A stretch of 64,000 bases of DNA from Rhodoferax sp. WC2427 (GTDB lineage Bacteria > Pseudomonadota > Gammaproteobacteria > Burkholderiales > Burkholderiaceae_C). Positions 51,899-60,469 of this stretch are shown here, in pieces. The number at the start of each line of letters is the position of its first letter. Position 1 is the stretch's first letter. The DNA lies in contig NZ_CP162006.1 of assembly GCF_040822085.1 (NCBI RefSeq), positions 2,108,001-2,172,000 of the forward strand, written 5' to 3'. Both the position numbers and the translations under genes were made by a program. The notes below the pieces were generated by a model. That model was not told where the DNA came from and searched no databases. It was given only the letters and a program-made list of their open reading frames with translations.

Positions 51899-52010
51899 AC
51901 CATTGTGGGCAAAAATGTGTGCAGTTCGTGTGCACTGGACAGAGGGGATTTGATGGTAATCTCCCTTGCGCACAAGTACTTACAACCACTCCACCCGGGA
52001 CGATGCAAAT

Positions 52011-53675
52011 ATGGCGATGGACCTCGTCGGCGACCTTCTCAGCCGACTCGATCAGCTCAATACCATTGGCGCAGCGCTGTCCAAGGAGCGTGATATCAGC
52101 AGCCTGCTGGAAGGCATTCTGATTGCCGCCAAGAACATCACCCAGGCCGATGGCGGCACACTCTACCGCATGACCGACGACGGCAGCGCGCTGCGTTTCG
52201 AGATCATGCGAACCAACTCGCTGAACCTGTTTCTGGGCGGCAGCACCGGCAAACCGATCGACTTTGCACCGCTGCAATTGATCGACGCCGAGGGGGGGTT
52301 CAACGACACCATGGTGGCCACGTTTGCGGCCATCCACGACCGCACCGTCAACATTGCCGATGCGTATGGAGAGGCCGGTTTCGACTTTTCGGGCACCAAG
52401 GCGTTCGATGCCCGCACCGGCTACCGCTCGCAGTCTTTCCTGACGGTGCCGATGAAAAACTTCGACGGCGAAGTCATCGGTGTGCTGCAACTCATCAACG
52501 CGCTGGAGCCGGGCATGGGCCGGGTGGTGACCTTCTCCGAGGCCGACCAGCGCCTGGTCGAGTCGCTGGCCTCGCAGGCCGCCATTGCGCTGAGCAACCG
52601 GCAGCTGGTGTCCCAGATGGAGAACCTGTTCGAGTCTTTCGTGCAGCTCATCAACACGGCCATCGACGAGAAATCGCCCTACGCCCGCGACCGCTTCCAG
52701 CGCGTGCCCGCCCTCACCATGATGCTGGCCGCCGCGGTCGATGCCACCACCGAGGGCCCCTACGCTGGCGTTCACTTGACGGACCGCGACCGCTACGAGC
52801 TCAAGATCGCGGGCATGCTGCACGACTGCGGCAAGATCGCCACGCCGGTGCACGTGGCCGACAAGGCCACCAAGCTGCAAACCCTGTTTGACCGCATCGA
52901 GCTGGTCAATACCCGGTTTGAGGTGCTCAAGCGCGATGCCGAAATTGCCACCTTGCGCCAGCAACTCGCCCTGCGCACCCGTGTGGACCCGGTCGCCGAA
53001 GCCGCCGCCGAGCAGCGCTTTGAAGATGCCTTGGTCCGCATCGACGCCGACCGCGCATTCCTGCGCGAGGTGAACCAGGCCCAGTCGGTCATGACCGACA
53101 CCCAACTCAGCAAGGTCCGTGACATCGGCATGCGCCGACACTGGCGCAATGCCGACGGCGTGCAGGTGCCGTTCCTGAGTAGCGACGAGCTGGAAAACCT
53201 GTCCATCGTGCGCGGCACCCTGACCGCGCAGGAGCACCAGATCGTCCACCACCACGTGGTGGCCACCAACGCCATGCTCGGCAAAGTGCATTGGCCCAAG
53301 CACATGAATAACGTGCCCGCCTATGTGGTGGCAGGCCGTGAGCGCCTGGAAGGCACGGGTATTTCGCAAAACTTGCTGCGGCAACAGGTGCCGATGCAGT
53401 CCCGCATGCTGGCCCTGGCCGACGTGTTTGAAGCGCTCACCAGTACGGGCCGCCCCTACCGGCCCCGCATGAAGCTGTCCAAGGCGCTGGAGGTGATGGT
53501 GCGCTTTGCCAAAAGCGGCTATGTGGACGCCGATCTGTTCGATGTCTTCATGCGCCAGGGCGTGTACCGCGAATTTGCCGAGCGCTTCCTGAGCCCCGAG
53601 CAGATCGACCTGCCGCCTGCCGAAACCGAAACCGAGGCCGGGGATACCGTGCCCGACCTGCTACGCCGACGCTAG
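52011..53675 (+). CDS. GAF and degenerate HD-GYP domain protein
   Basis: The 554-residue protein has an N-terminal GAF domain (about 10-190) and a C-terminal HD-GYP region. HD is present (MLHDCGKIATPVHV, His271-Asp272), followed by a long insert, then NLSIVRGTLTAQEHQIVHHHV and ALADVFEALT. Where active members have HHE and GYP (HHEKxDGTGYP), this protein has GRERLEGTGIS (442-452), losing two metal-binding histidines and the GYP signature. It is probably catalytically impaired and may act as a c-di-GMP-responsive partner. Starts at 52011; 52017 also possible. Confidence 0.87.
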   Translation: MAMDLVGDLLSRLDQLNTIGAALSKERDISSLLEGILIAAKNITQADGGTLYRMTDDGSALRFEIMRTNSLNLFLGGSTGKPIDFAPLQLIDAEGGFNDTMVATFAAIHDRTVNIADAYGEAGFDFSGTKAFDARTGYRSQSFLTVPMKNFDGEVIGVLQLINALEPGMGRVVTFSEADQRLVESLASQAAIALSNRQLVSQMENLFESFVQLINTAIDEKSPYARDRFQRVPALTMMLAAAVDATTEGPYAGVHLTDRDRYELKIAGMLHDCGKIATPVHVADKATKLQTLFDRIELVNTRFEVLKRDAEIATLRQQLALRTRVDPVAEAAAEQRFEDALVRIDADRAFLREVNQAQSVMTDTQLSKVRDIGMRRHWRNADGVQVPFLSSDELENLSIVRGTLTAQEHQIVHHHVVATNAMLGKVHWPKHMNNVPAYVVAGRERLEGTGISQNLLRQQVPMQSRMLALADVFEALTSTGRPYRPRMKLSKALEVMVRFAKSGYVDADLFDVFMRQGVYREFAERFLSPEQIDLPPAETETEAGDTVPDLLRRR

Positions 53676-53685
53676 GCCCAGGCTT

Positions 53686-55035
53686 CTAGCCCAGCTTTTT
53701 CACCAGCACCTGGCTTTTCCGGTCCCAGTTGTACTTGCGCTTGCGGGCTTCGGGCAGCCACTCGGGGTCGACCTGCACGAAACCGCGCTTGATGAACCAG
53801 TGCATGGTGCGGGTGGTCAGTACAAAAATGCTCTGCAGCCCGGCGGCGCGGGCGCGCTGCTCGATGCGTTTGAGCACCTTTTCGCCATCGCCCTGGCCCT
53901 GCACCTGCGGCGACACGGTCAGGGCCGCCATCTCGCCGGTGTGGGCCTCGGGGTAGGGGTAGAGCGCGGCGCAGGCGAAGATCACGCCGTCGTGCTCCAC
54001 CACGGTGTACAGGTCGGCATCACGCTCGATCTCGGTGCGGCTGCGTTTGACCAGGGTGCCGTCTTTCTCGAAAGGCTCGATCAGCTGCAGGATGCCGCCC
54101 ACATCGTCCACCAGCGCCTCGCGCAGGCTCTCTAACTTTTCGTCCACCACCATGGTGCCGATGCCGTCGTGCACATACACCTCCAGCAGGATGGCGCCGT
54201 CCACCGCAAACGGGATGATGTGGCTGCGTTCCACGCCCGACTTGCAGGCCTTCACGCAGTGTTGCAGGTAAAACGCGGTGTCGGTGGGCACATTGGCGGC
54301 GGGCAGCGCGGCCAGCAGCTTTTCGGCCACGGCCAGCGGCAGCTCGGTGTCGATGGGGTTGTCCTCGCTCTCGGGCTCGCCGGGGTGCACGCGGATGCCG
54401 GGCACTTCGGTCAGGAAGATCAGCTTGTCGGCCTGCAGCGCGCTGGCCACCGAGGTTGCCACTTCCTCCATCGTCAAATTGAAGGCCTCGCCGGTAGGCG
54501 AAAAGCCAAACGGCGACAGCAGCAGCATGGCCCCCATGTCCAGCACGCGGGTGATGCCGCCGGTATCCACCTTGCGCACCAGGCCGGAATGCTGGAAGTC
54601 GATGCCGTCCACTATGCCCACGGGCCGGGCGGTGATGAAGTTGCCCGAAATCACCCGGATGGTGGCCCCGGCCATCGGCGTATTCGGCAGGCCCTGGCTG
54701 AACGCCGCCTCAATTTCGTAGCGCAGCTGGCCTGCCGCCTCCTGGGCGCAGTCCAGTGCCACCTCGTCGGTGATGCGGATGCCATGGGCGTACTTGGGCG
54801 GGTGGCCCTTGGCCTTGAGTTGCTCATTCACCTGGGGCCGGAAACCGTGCACCAGCACAATCTTCACGCCCATGCTCTGGATCATCGCCAGGTCTTGCGC
54901 CAGGTGCGGCAGCTTGCCCGCCGCAATCGCCTCGCCCGCCAGCGCCACCACAAAGGTCTGGTTGCGGAACTTGTGGATGTACGGTGCGACCGAGCGGAAC
55001 CAGGGCACAAAAGTGAAGTTGAAAACGGAAGTCAT
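53686..55035 (-). CDS. argA: Amino-acid N-acetyltransferase (N-acetylglutamate synthase)
   Basis: The 449-residue protein has an amino-acid-kinase-like domain (VVALAGEAIAAGKLPHLAQDL, KIVLVHGFRPQVN) and a C-terminal GNAT domain (AALTVSPQVQGQGDGEKVLKRIEQRA, TTRTMHWFIKRGF). It makes N-acetylglutamate, the first step of arginine synthesis, and is usually inhibited by arginine through the kinase-like domain. Start chosen at 55035 (MTSVFNF); an adjacent ATG at 55038 and longer frames exist, none with a clear ribosome-binding site. Confidence 0.94.
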   Translation of the reverse strand: MTSVFNFTFVPWFRSVAPYIHKFRNQTFVVALAGEAIAAGKLPHLAQDLAMIQSMGVKIVLVHGFRPQVNEQLKAKGHPPKYAHGIRITDEVALDCAQEAAGQLRYEIEAAFSQGLPNTPMAGATIRVISGNFITARPVGIVDGIDFQHSGLVRKVDTGGITRVLDMGAMLLLSPFGFSPTGEAFNLTMEEVATSVASALQADKLIFLTEVPGIRVHPGEPESEDNPIDTELPLAVAEKLLAALPAANVPTDTAFYLQHCVKACKSGVERSHIIPFAVDGAILLEVYVHDGIGTMVVDEKLESLREALVDDVGGILQLIEPFEKDGTLVKRSRTEIERDADLYTVVEHDGVIFACAALYPYPEAHTGEMAALTVSPQVQGQGDGEKVLKRIEQRARAAGLQSIFVLTTRTMHWFIKRGFVQVDPEWLPEARKRKYNWDRKSQVLVKKLG

Positions 55036-55126
55036 CATGGGCGCGCAGCCGGGCAGGGCGGTGTGAGTGTGTGGGAAAAGTGTAGCAGCCACTTGGCACC
55101 CTGACGCACGGCACGGGGATACATGT

Positions 55127-55182
55127 CTTTTAGGTCTCCAGCCCTTATTTCATAAGCGTAAGCAGCTATTAAAGTAGAAGCA
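55127..55182. repeat. Interspersed repeat copy between opgH and argA
   Basis: Forward copy with CTTATTTCATAAGCGTAAGC, then AGCTATTAAAGTAGAAGC. It ends 2 bp before the opgH stop codon. It fills the spacer between opgH and the promoter region of argA, both on the minus strand. Confidence 0.8.
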
Positions 55183-55184
55183 AA

Positions 55185-57320
55185 TTAGCGCACCCGCTCC
55201 CCCGCCAGCGCCGCGTGCAGCAGGCGCAGGCTGTGGGGTTCACTCAGAAAGCGCATGTGTTCGGCCGCGCTGGGGGTGGCACCGTCGGTGCGGCTGAGCT
55301 GCAGCACGCGTTGGCGGCGCTGCTCGCCGCGCAGGCCTTGGCCGGTGTGGCGGGGGCCCAGGGCCTGCAGGGCCAGGGTGGCCAGGCGGGGCAGGTCGGC
55401 CAGCCACGGGGGGGCGGCGGCGCGGGGCACATGGGCCGAATGTGCGTAGTGCCAGGCCTGCTTCAGCACCGTGGGCGAAAGGCTTTCTTCGGGCACCAAT
55501 AGCCAACCGGCATCTTGCAGGCGCTGGCCCAGGCCGACGCGGCTGCTGAGCACGGTGAAGGGCACGGCCAGCAGCAGCGGCAGGCCCATGGGCAGCAGCC
55601 ACAGCAGCGAGTCGGGGGCGAACCAGGCCACCGCGCCCAGCAGGCAGGCCACGGCCAGACCCAGCGGGCCAAAGCGCTGGGCGGCATCGGCCCAGGGCAG
55701 GTCGCTGGCTTCGCGCGGGGGCGAGGTCCATTCCAGCCGCCAGCCGGTCAGGCCGCCCAACACAAACAGGCTGTGCGCGGCCATGCGCAGGGGGGCCTGC
55801 AGCATGGACATCAGCGCCTCCAGCACCGTGCTGCCCAGCAGCTTCAGGCTGCCGCCAAAGGCCGCCTGCTCGCCACGCAGCAGCACGGCCAGCAGACCCA
55901 GCACGCGGGGCAGGGCCAGCATCAGTGCGGTCGATACCCACAGCGTAGCCACGCTGCGGCTGGACCAGAGCGGGATCTCGCTGTCGTGCAGCCACAGGGC
56001 GGCACCCAGCACCACGTACAGCAGCCACAGCGGGGCCGACACGTAGGACATAGCTCCGGTGGCCAGCATGGCGCGGTGCACCGGGCGCAGGCCGGGTTCG
56101 GTCAGCAGGCGGGCGTTTTGCAGATTGCCCTGGCACCAGCGGCGGTCGCGTTGCAGCTCGGCCAGCAGGTGGGGCGGTTGTTGCTCGTAGCTGCCTTCCA
56201 GGTCGTTGACCAGCCAGACTTCATAGCCCGCACGGCGCATCAGCGCGGCCTCCACAAAGTCGTGCGACAGGATTTCGCCTGCCAGCGCGCCCTTGCCGGG
56301 CAAGGTGGCCAGGGCGCAGTGCTGCATGAACGGGGCCACGCGGATGATGGCGTTGTGGCCCCAGTAGTGGGCTTCGCCCAGCTGCCAGAACTGCATACCG
56401 GCGGTGAACAAGCGCCCGGTGACGCGGCTGCCAAACTGTTGGGCGCGGGCATGCAGGGTGGCGTGGCCGCAGGCGCGGGGGGCGGTTTGCAAGATACCGG
56501 CACGGGGGTGGGCTTCCATCAGCCGGGCCAGGGTGACCAGGGTGTCGCCGCTCATCACGCTGTCGGCGTCCATCACCACCATGTAGCGGTAGCTGCGGCC
56601 CCAGCGGCGGCAAAAGTCGGCCACGTTGCCGGCCTTGCGGCGGGTGCGGTGCTGGCGCCAGCGGTAGTGCACGCGCAGCTTGCTGCCCTCGGCCGCGAGT
56701 TGCTCGCGCAGGGCCTGCCAGGCGGTGAGCTCGGCGGCACGCAGGGCGGGGTCGTTGCTGTCGGACAGCACAAACACATCAAACAAACGCTCGGCACCGG
56801 ACGTGCTGAGCGACTCGCAGGTGGCGCGCAGCCCGGCAAACACCGTGGCCACGTCTTCGTTGCAGATCGGCATGATGACCGCGGTGCGGGCGTCAACAGG
56901 CAGCACGGTGTGGGCCGCGCTGTGCGCCGACAGTGCATGCGGGTCGCCACGCAGCGTGACCCAAAAGCCCATCACCGCGGTGACGGTACCCGCAGACACC
57001 CAGGCAAACAGCAGCGCAAACAGGCCCAGTTGCGCGGCCAGCAACACATCGTCCCCGGCCCCGGGCTGGGCGCGCCACAGCAGGGCGGTGGCAAACACGG
57101 TGGCGCTGGCGATCCAGAACAGCAGCCAATGGCGGCGCTGCTGGGCTGCGGCCTCCCAGGCCGGGGGCAGTACCTGGTGCTGGGCCGCACTGGCGCGCCA
57201 GGGCGCGTCGGCCGGGGCCTGCTGGCCGCGCAGGCGACCGGCCAGGCCGAGCCAGGGTTGCGCCCGCATGGAGCCGCGTTGGATGGGGGGCATACCGGAG
57301 GGGGTGTTGGTGTGGTTCAT
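55185..57320 (-). CDS. opgH: Glucans biosynthesis glucosyltransferase H
   Basis: The 711-residue inner-membrane GT2 enzyme has VIMPICNEDVATVFAGLRA, the FVLSDSNDP and MVVMDADSVMSGD acidic motifs, HDFVEAALMRRAGY and QRDRRWCQGN (Q/RxxRW), and several membrane segments (about 60-105, 405-560). It polymerises UDP-glucose into the backbone of osmoregulated periplasmic glucans. It overlaps opgG by 4 bases and follows it, the usual opgGH order. Confidence 0.95.
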   Translation of the reverse strand: MNHTNTPSGMPPIQRGSMRAQPWLGLAGRLRGQQAPADAPWRASAAQHQVLPPAWEAAAQQRRHWLLFWIASATVFATALLWRAQPGAGDDVLLAAQLGLFALLFAWVSAGTVTAVMGFWVTLRGDPHALSAHSAAHTVLPVDARTAVIMPICNEDVATVFAGLRATCESLSTSGAERLFDVFVLSDSNDPALRAAELTAWQALREQLAAEGSKLRVHYRWRQHRTRRKAGNVADFCRRWGRSYRYMVVMDADSVMSGDTLVTLARLMEAHPRAGILQTAPRACGHATLHARAQQFGSRVTGRLFTAGMQFWQLGEAHYWGHNAIIRVAPFMQHCALATLPGKGALAGEILSHDFVEAALMRRAGYEVWLVNDLEGSYEQQPPHLLAELQRDRRWCQGNLQNARLLTEPGLRPVHRAMLATGAMSYVSAPLWLLYVVLGAALWLHDSEIPLWSSRSVATLWVSTALMLALPRVLGLLAVLLRGEQAAFGGSLKLLGSTVLEALMSMLQAPLRMAAHSLFVLGGLTGWRLEWTSPPREASDLPWADAAQRFGPLGLAVACLLGAVAWFAPDSLLWLLPMGLPLLLAVPFTVLSSRVGLGQRLQDAGWLLVPEESLSPTVLKQAWHYAHSAHVPRAAAPPWLADLPRLATLALQALGPRHTGQGLRGEQRRQRVLQLSRTDGATPSAAEHMRFLSEPHSLRLLHAALAGERVR

Positions 57321-58858
57321 GGGGCAACCTGGATGTAGGACCATGTCTCACTGACCGTTTGGGGGCCAGTGCTGTTTGGTACGGTAAGAAAGGCGCGCAA
57401 CTCCACCGGTTGCGCCGGGTTCAGCGTTTGCACGCGCAGGGCCATGCGCCAGGCCCCGGTGGACTCGACGCGATACACGTTGGATTCGGTGATACGGCCA
57501 TTGCTGTTGGCGCTGGCCACGGCTTTGAGCTCACCGGTGCTGGGCAGGGCCGGGCCGGTGAAGTCCACGATGTATTGCTGCTCGTTTTTCGCCAGCGTGG
57601 CAAAGCTGTGGCCGACGCGGGTTTGCGCCACCCAGGCCAATTCCTCTTTGTTCTGTGGGCGCTGCTGGGCATCGCCCTGCCAGTCCACACGCCAGGCGAT
57701 GTCCAGCGGCTGGCCGGGGGCGGGCAGGGCGGCGGGCACCCAGTAGGCGACGATGTTGTCGTGGGTTTCATCCGGTGTGGGCAGTTGCACCAGCTCGACC
57801 CGGCCCGCGCCCCAGTCGCCCAGCGGGGTGACCCAGGCCGAGGGGCGGCGCTCGTAGCTGGCCTCGGTGTCTTCATAGCTGCTGAAGTTGCGGTCGCGCT
57901 GCATCAGGCCAAAGCCCTTGGGCGCGCGGGTGGTGAAGGACGTGACCAGCGGGCTGCGCGGGTTTTGCAGGGGCCGCCACAGCCATTCGCCTTCGCCGCT
58001 GGCCAGCATCAGGCCGTCGGAGTCGTGCACTTCGGGGCGGAAGTCGGTGCGGCTGGGCTGGTTTTCGCCAAAGCTGAACATGCTGGTCAGCGGGGCTAGC
58101 CCCAAGGTGCGGATGGGATTCTTCGGTGTGTCGCGCAGGTACAGCCGGGCCTTGACGGTCATGCGCGTCGTGGTGCCGGGCTCGATTTCAAAGCGGTAGA
58201 CACCGGAGACGCGGGGCGAGTCCAGCAGGGCCAGTACGGTCATGGCGGTGGCACCGGCTTGCGGGCGCTCAATCCAGAAGTCGGTAAAGCGGGGGAACTC
58301 TTCCGGCCCGCCGCCTGCCGTGTCTACCGCCAGCCCACGGGCCGATAGGCCGTAGTGCAGCCCGGCGCTGAGCGCGCGGAAGTAGCTGGCCCCCTGGAAC
58401 ACCACCAGCTCGTCCTTGTAGGCCGGGTTGTTCAGCGCGTAGTGCACGCGAAAACCCGCGTGGCCAATGTCGCCCCAGGTGGCGGGCTGCAGGGTGTTGG
58501 CACCGTAGCTGAAGTCTTTGGGGTTGAAGGTAAACGGGCGCTCGCCCTCCGGGGTGATTTCATGCAGGCGCACCGGCTCGGTCTGGTACTTGCCCAAGTG
58601 GAAAAACATCAGCTCGAACGGCAGTTGCTCGGCCCGCCAGGCGGCCTGCTCGGGCTTGAAGCGGATGTCGCGCATCTGGTCGTAGGTGAGCTTGGCCAGC
58701 ACATCCGGCGTGCGGCTGGGCACGGGGCGGTAGGGCTGGGCGGCCAGGGCGCGGGCGCGCTCGCCCACAGACTCGAAATCGGTGGCTGGCGTGGTGGAAA
58801 GGGCCACCAAAGGGATGGCCAGCACGAGTGCGGCCAGGGAGCGGTTCAGACATTGCAT
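57317..58858 (-). CDS. opgG: Glucan biosynthesis protein G (MdoG/OpgG family)
   Basis: The 513-residue periplasmic protein has a signal peptide MQCLNRSLAALVLAIPLVAL with cleavage near TPA, then the OpgG/D fold (LTYDQMRDIRFKPEQAAW, FSYGANTL, ARGLAVDTAGGGPEEFPRFTDFWIERP in pieces). It acts in backbone formation or branching of periplasmic glucans. OpgD paralogues are similar; linkage to opgH favours OpgG. The ATG at 58858 is weakly supported (TAGG upstream) and lies only 12 bp from a sigma-54 promoter match. Confidence 0.94.
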   Translation of the reverse strand: MQCLNRSLAALVLAIPLVALSTTPATDFESVGERARALAAQPYRPVPSRTPDVLAKLTYDQMRDIRFKPEQAAWRAEQLPFELMFFHLGKYQTEPVRLHEITPEGERPFTFNPKDFSYGANTLQPATWGDIGHAGFRVHYALNNPAYKDELVVFQGASYFRALSAGLHYGLSARGLAVDTAGGGPEEFPRFTDFWIERPQAGATAMTVLALLDSPRVSGVYRFEIEPGTTTRMTVKARLYLRDTPKNPIRTLGLAPLTSMFSFGENQPSRTDFRPEVHDSDGLMLASGEGEWLWRPLQNPRSPLVTSFTTRAPKGFGLMQRDRNFSSYEDTEASYERRPSAWVTPLGDWGAGRVELVQLPTPDETHDNIVAYWVPAALPAPGQPLDIAWRVDWQGDAQQRPQNKEELAWVAQTRVGHSFATLAKNEQQYIVDFTGPALPSTGELKAVASANSNGRITESNVYRVESTGAWRMALRVQTLNPAQPVELRAFLTVPNSTGPQTVSETWSYIQVAP

Positions 58859-58870
58859 GTCCAAACCTAG

Positions 58871-58886
58871 TGCAAACCCTAGGCCA
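58871..58886 (-). promoter_or_regulatory. Sigma-54 promoter candidate for opgGH
   Basis: On the minus strand TGGCCTAGGGTTTGCA matches the -24/-12 consensus TGGC-N7-TTGCA at every fixed position with correct GG-GC spacing. The neighbouring regulator glrR encodes a sigma-54 activator with a GAFTGA motif. Against it: the expected start point (about 58860) is almost at the opgG ATG, leaving no leader. A TTGACA (about 58887-58892) nearby also allows a sigma-70 reading with a poor -10. Confidence 0.55.
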
Positions 58887-58960
58887 GTGTCAAAAACACT
58901 TTCAGATCAAGCACTTAACCGAGTTTTCGCATGTGTAGCAGGATGTAGAGGCCCTTAATG

Positions 58961-58978
58961 CGTCGCTGATTGGCGACA
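58961..58978. promoter_or_regulatory. GlrR-type site 1 (CGTC-N10-GACA)
   Basis: CGTCGCTGATTGGCGACA contains the dyad GTCGC-N6-GCGAC and differs from TGTC-N10-GACA, the motif I recall for enterobacterial GlrR, at one base. Its centre is about 100 bp upstream of the -24/-12 match, a normal enhancer position. Confidence 0.55.
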
Positions 58979-59039
58979 GGCCCCGGCAGCCGGCCCCGGG
59001 TGCAGGCCGCAAGTGCTTGATTTCTAGGGGAAAACCCGT

Positions 59040-59057
59040 TGTCGCTAGTGGGCGACA
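59040..59057. promoter_or_regulatory. GlrR-type site 2 (TGTC-N10-GACA)
   Basis: TGTCGCTAGTGGGCGACA is a full match to TGTC-N10-GACA with the same inner dyad as the other two sites. It overlaps the glrR stop codon. Confidence 0.6.
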
Positions 59058-60469
59058 GGTGGTTCCGGCTGGTCGCTGTTTTGCGACTCGGGACCGGCAT
59101 CGCCCCGGAACAGGCCCGGCGTCAGCCCGTGCTTTTGCAGCAGCCGGTAGAACTCGGTGCGGTTGCGCTCGGCCAGCCGGGCAGCGTCGGCGACCTGGCC
59201 GTCGGTGAGCTTGAGCAGGCCCACCAGGTAGTCGCGCTCGAAGCGGTTGCGGGCCTCGGTAAAGCCCAGCACCTCCACCGTGGGCACGCGCAGCGCCCGC
59301 TGCACCAGGGCCAGCGGTACCAGCGGGGTGGTGCACAGGGCACACACCTGCTCCACCACGTTGTGCAACTGCCGCACATTGCCCGGCCAGGCGGCGGTGG
59401 ACAGCTGGCCCAGGGCATCGGGCGCAAAGCCTTTGAGCGGCTTGTGGTACTTGCTGGCCAGGCGCTGCAAAAAATGCTGGGCCAGCAGGGCGATGTCTTC
59501 GCGGCGCTCGGACAGCGGCGGCAGGGTCAGGGTGACCACGTTGAGGCGGTAGTACAGGTCTTCGCGGAAGTCGCCGCTGGCCAGGGCGGCCTCCAGGTCG
59601 CGGTGGGTGGCCGAGACGATGCGCACGTCCACATCCACCGACTGCTGCGCGCCCACGGGCCGCACCTGGCGCTCTTGCAGCACGCGCAGCAGCTTCACCT
59701 GCAGGGCGGGCGGCATGTCGCCAATCTCGTCCAGAAACAGGCTGCCGCCGTGGGCGCTCTGGAACAGGCCCCGGTGGTGCGCCACCGCGCCGGTAAATGC
59801 ACCCTTGACGTGGCCAAACAGCTCGGACTCCAGCAGGGCCTCGGGGATGGCGCTGCAGTTCACCGCCACAAACGGGCCGTGGGCGCGCGGACTGGCACGG
59901 TGGATGGCGCGGGCCAGCAACTCCTTGCCGCTGCCGCTTTCACCCCGGATCAGCACCGAGGCATCGCTGGGCGCGACCAGCCGGGCCTCGGCCAGCACCT
60001 CGTCCATTACGGCCGAGCGGCTGACGATGTCTTCGCGCCAGGCCTCGCCCGCCGAGCCGTGCAGCGGCCGCGCCGTGGCCGACACCGCCAGCGCCCGGCT
60101 GACTGCCGCCAGCAGCTCTTGCCCGTCAAACGGCTTGGTCAGGTAGCTGAAGACCCCGCGCAGCGTGGCATCCACCGCGTCGGGGATGCTGCCGTGGGCG
60201 GTGAGCAAAATCACCGGCAGGCCGGGCAGGCGGGCCTGCACCGCGTCGAACAGGGCCAGGCCGTCCATGCCGGGCAGGCGCACGTCGCTCAGCACCAGCT
60301 GCGGGCGCAGCACTTCCAGCCGCGCCAGGGCTTCCTCGGCGCTGGCCACGGCGGTGACCTGGTGGCCGGCCGCGGCCAGGCGCAGAGACAGCAGGCGCAG
60401 CATGTCGGGGTCGTCGTCGACCACCAGGATCTGGACGTTGTGCGCGGTCTGCACGCGGGCCGGGCTCAT
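59045..60469 (-). CDS. glrR: Sigma-54-dependent response regulator GlrR
   Basis: The 474-residue NtrC-family protein has a receiver domain (VDDDP; phosphoacceptor Asp62 in LSDVRLPG; Lys in TKPFDG), an AAA+ domain with Walker A GESGSGKE and the sigma-54 contact loop GAFTGA, Walker B GGSLFLDEIGDM, and a Fis-type C-terminal helix-turn-helix (AARLAERNRTEFYRLLQKH). Order glrK-qseG-glrR matches E. coli, where GlrR activates sigma-54 promoters. Candidate target sites lie at its 3' end before opgG. Starts with a 4-base overlap with the lipoprotein gene. Confidence 0.93.
   Translation of the reverse strand: MSPARVQTAHNVQILVVDDDPDMLRLLSLRLAAAGHQVTAVASAEEALARLEVLRPQLVLSDVRLPGMDGLALFDAVQARLPGLPVILLTAHGSIPDAVDATLRGVFSYLTKPFDGQELLAAVSRALAVSATARPLHGSAGEAWREDIVSRSAVMDEVLAEARLVAPSDASVLIRGESGSGKELLARAIHRASPRAHGPFVAVNCSAIPEALLESELFGHVKGAFTGAVAHHRGLFQSAHGGSLFLDEIGDMPPALQVKLLRVLQERQVRPVGAQQSVDVDVRIVSATHRDLEAALASGDFREDLYYRLNVVTLTLPPLSERREDIALLAQHFLQRLASKYHKPLKGFAPDALGQLSTAAWPGNVRQLHNVVEQVCALCTTPLVPLALVQRALRVPTVEVLGFTEARNRFERDYLVGLLKLTDGQVADAARLAERNRTEFYRLLQKHGLTPGLFRGDAGPESQNSDQPEPPVAH
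59071..59088. promoter_or_regulatory. GlrR-type site 3 (GGTC-N10-GACT)
   Basis: GGTCGCTGTTTTGCGACT keeps the inner dyad GTCGC-N6-GCGAC but has changed outer bases. It starts 31 bp from site 2, about three helical turns, and lies within the last codons of glrR. Confidence 0.45.

Noticed and set aside
58906..59021. ATCAAGCACTT/AAGTGCTTGAT inverted repeat as a mobile-element end
   Set aside because: The 11-bp arms are 94 bp apart with no transposase or target duplication; more likely incidental or part of the opgG control region.
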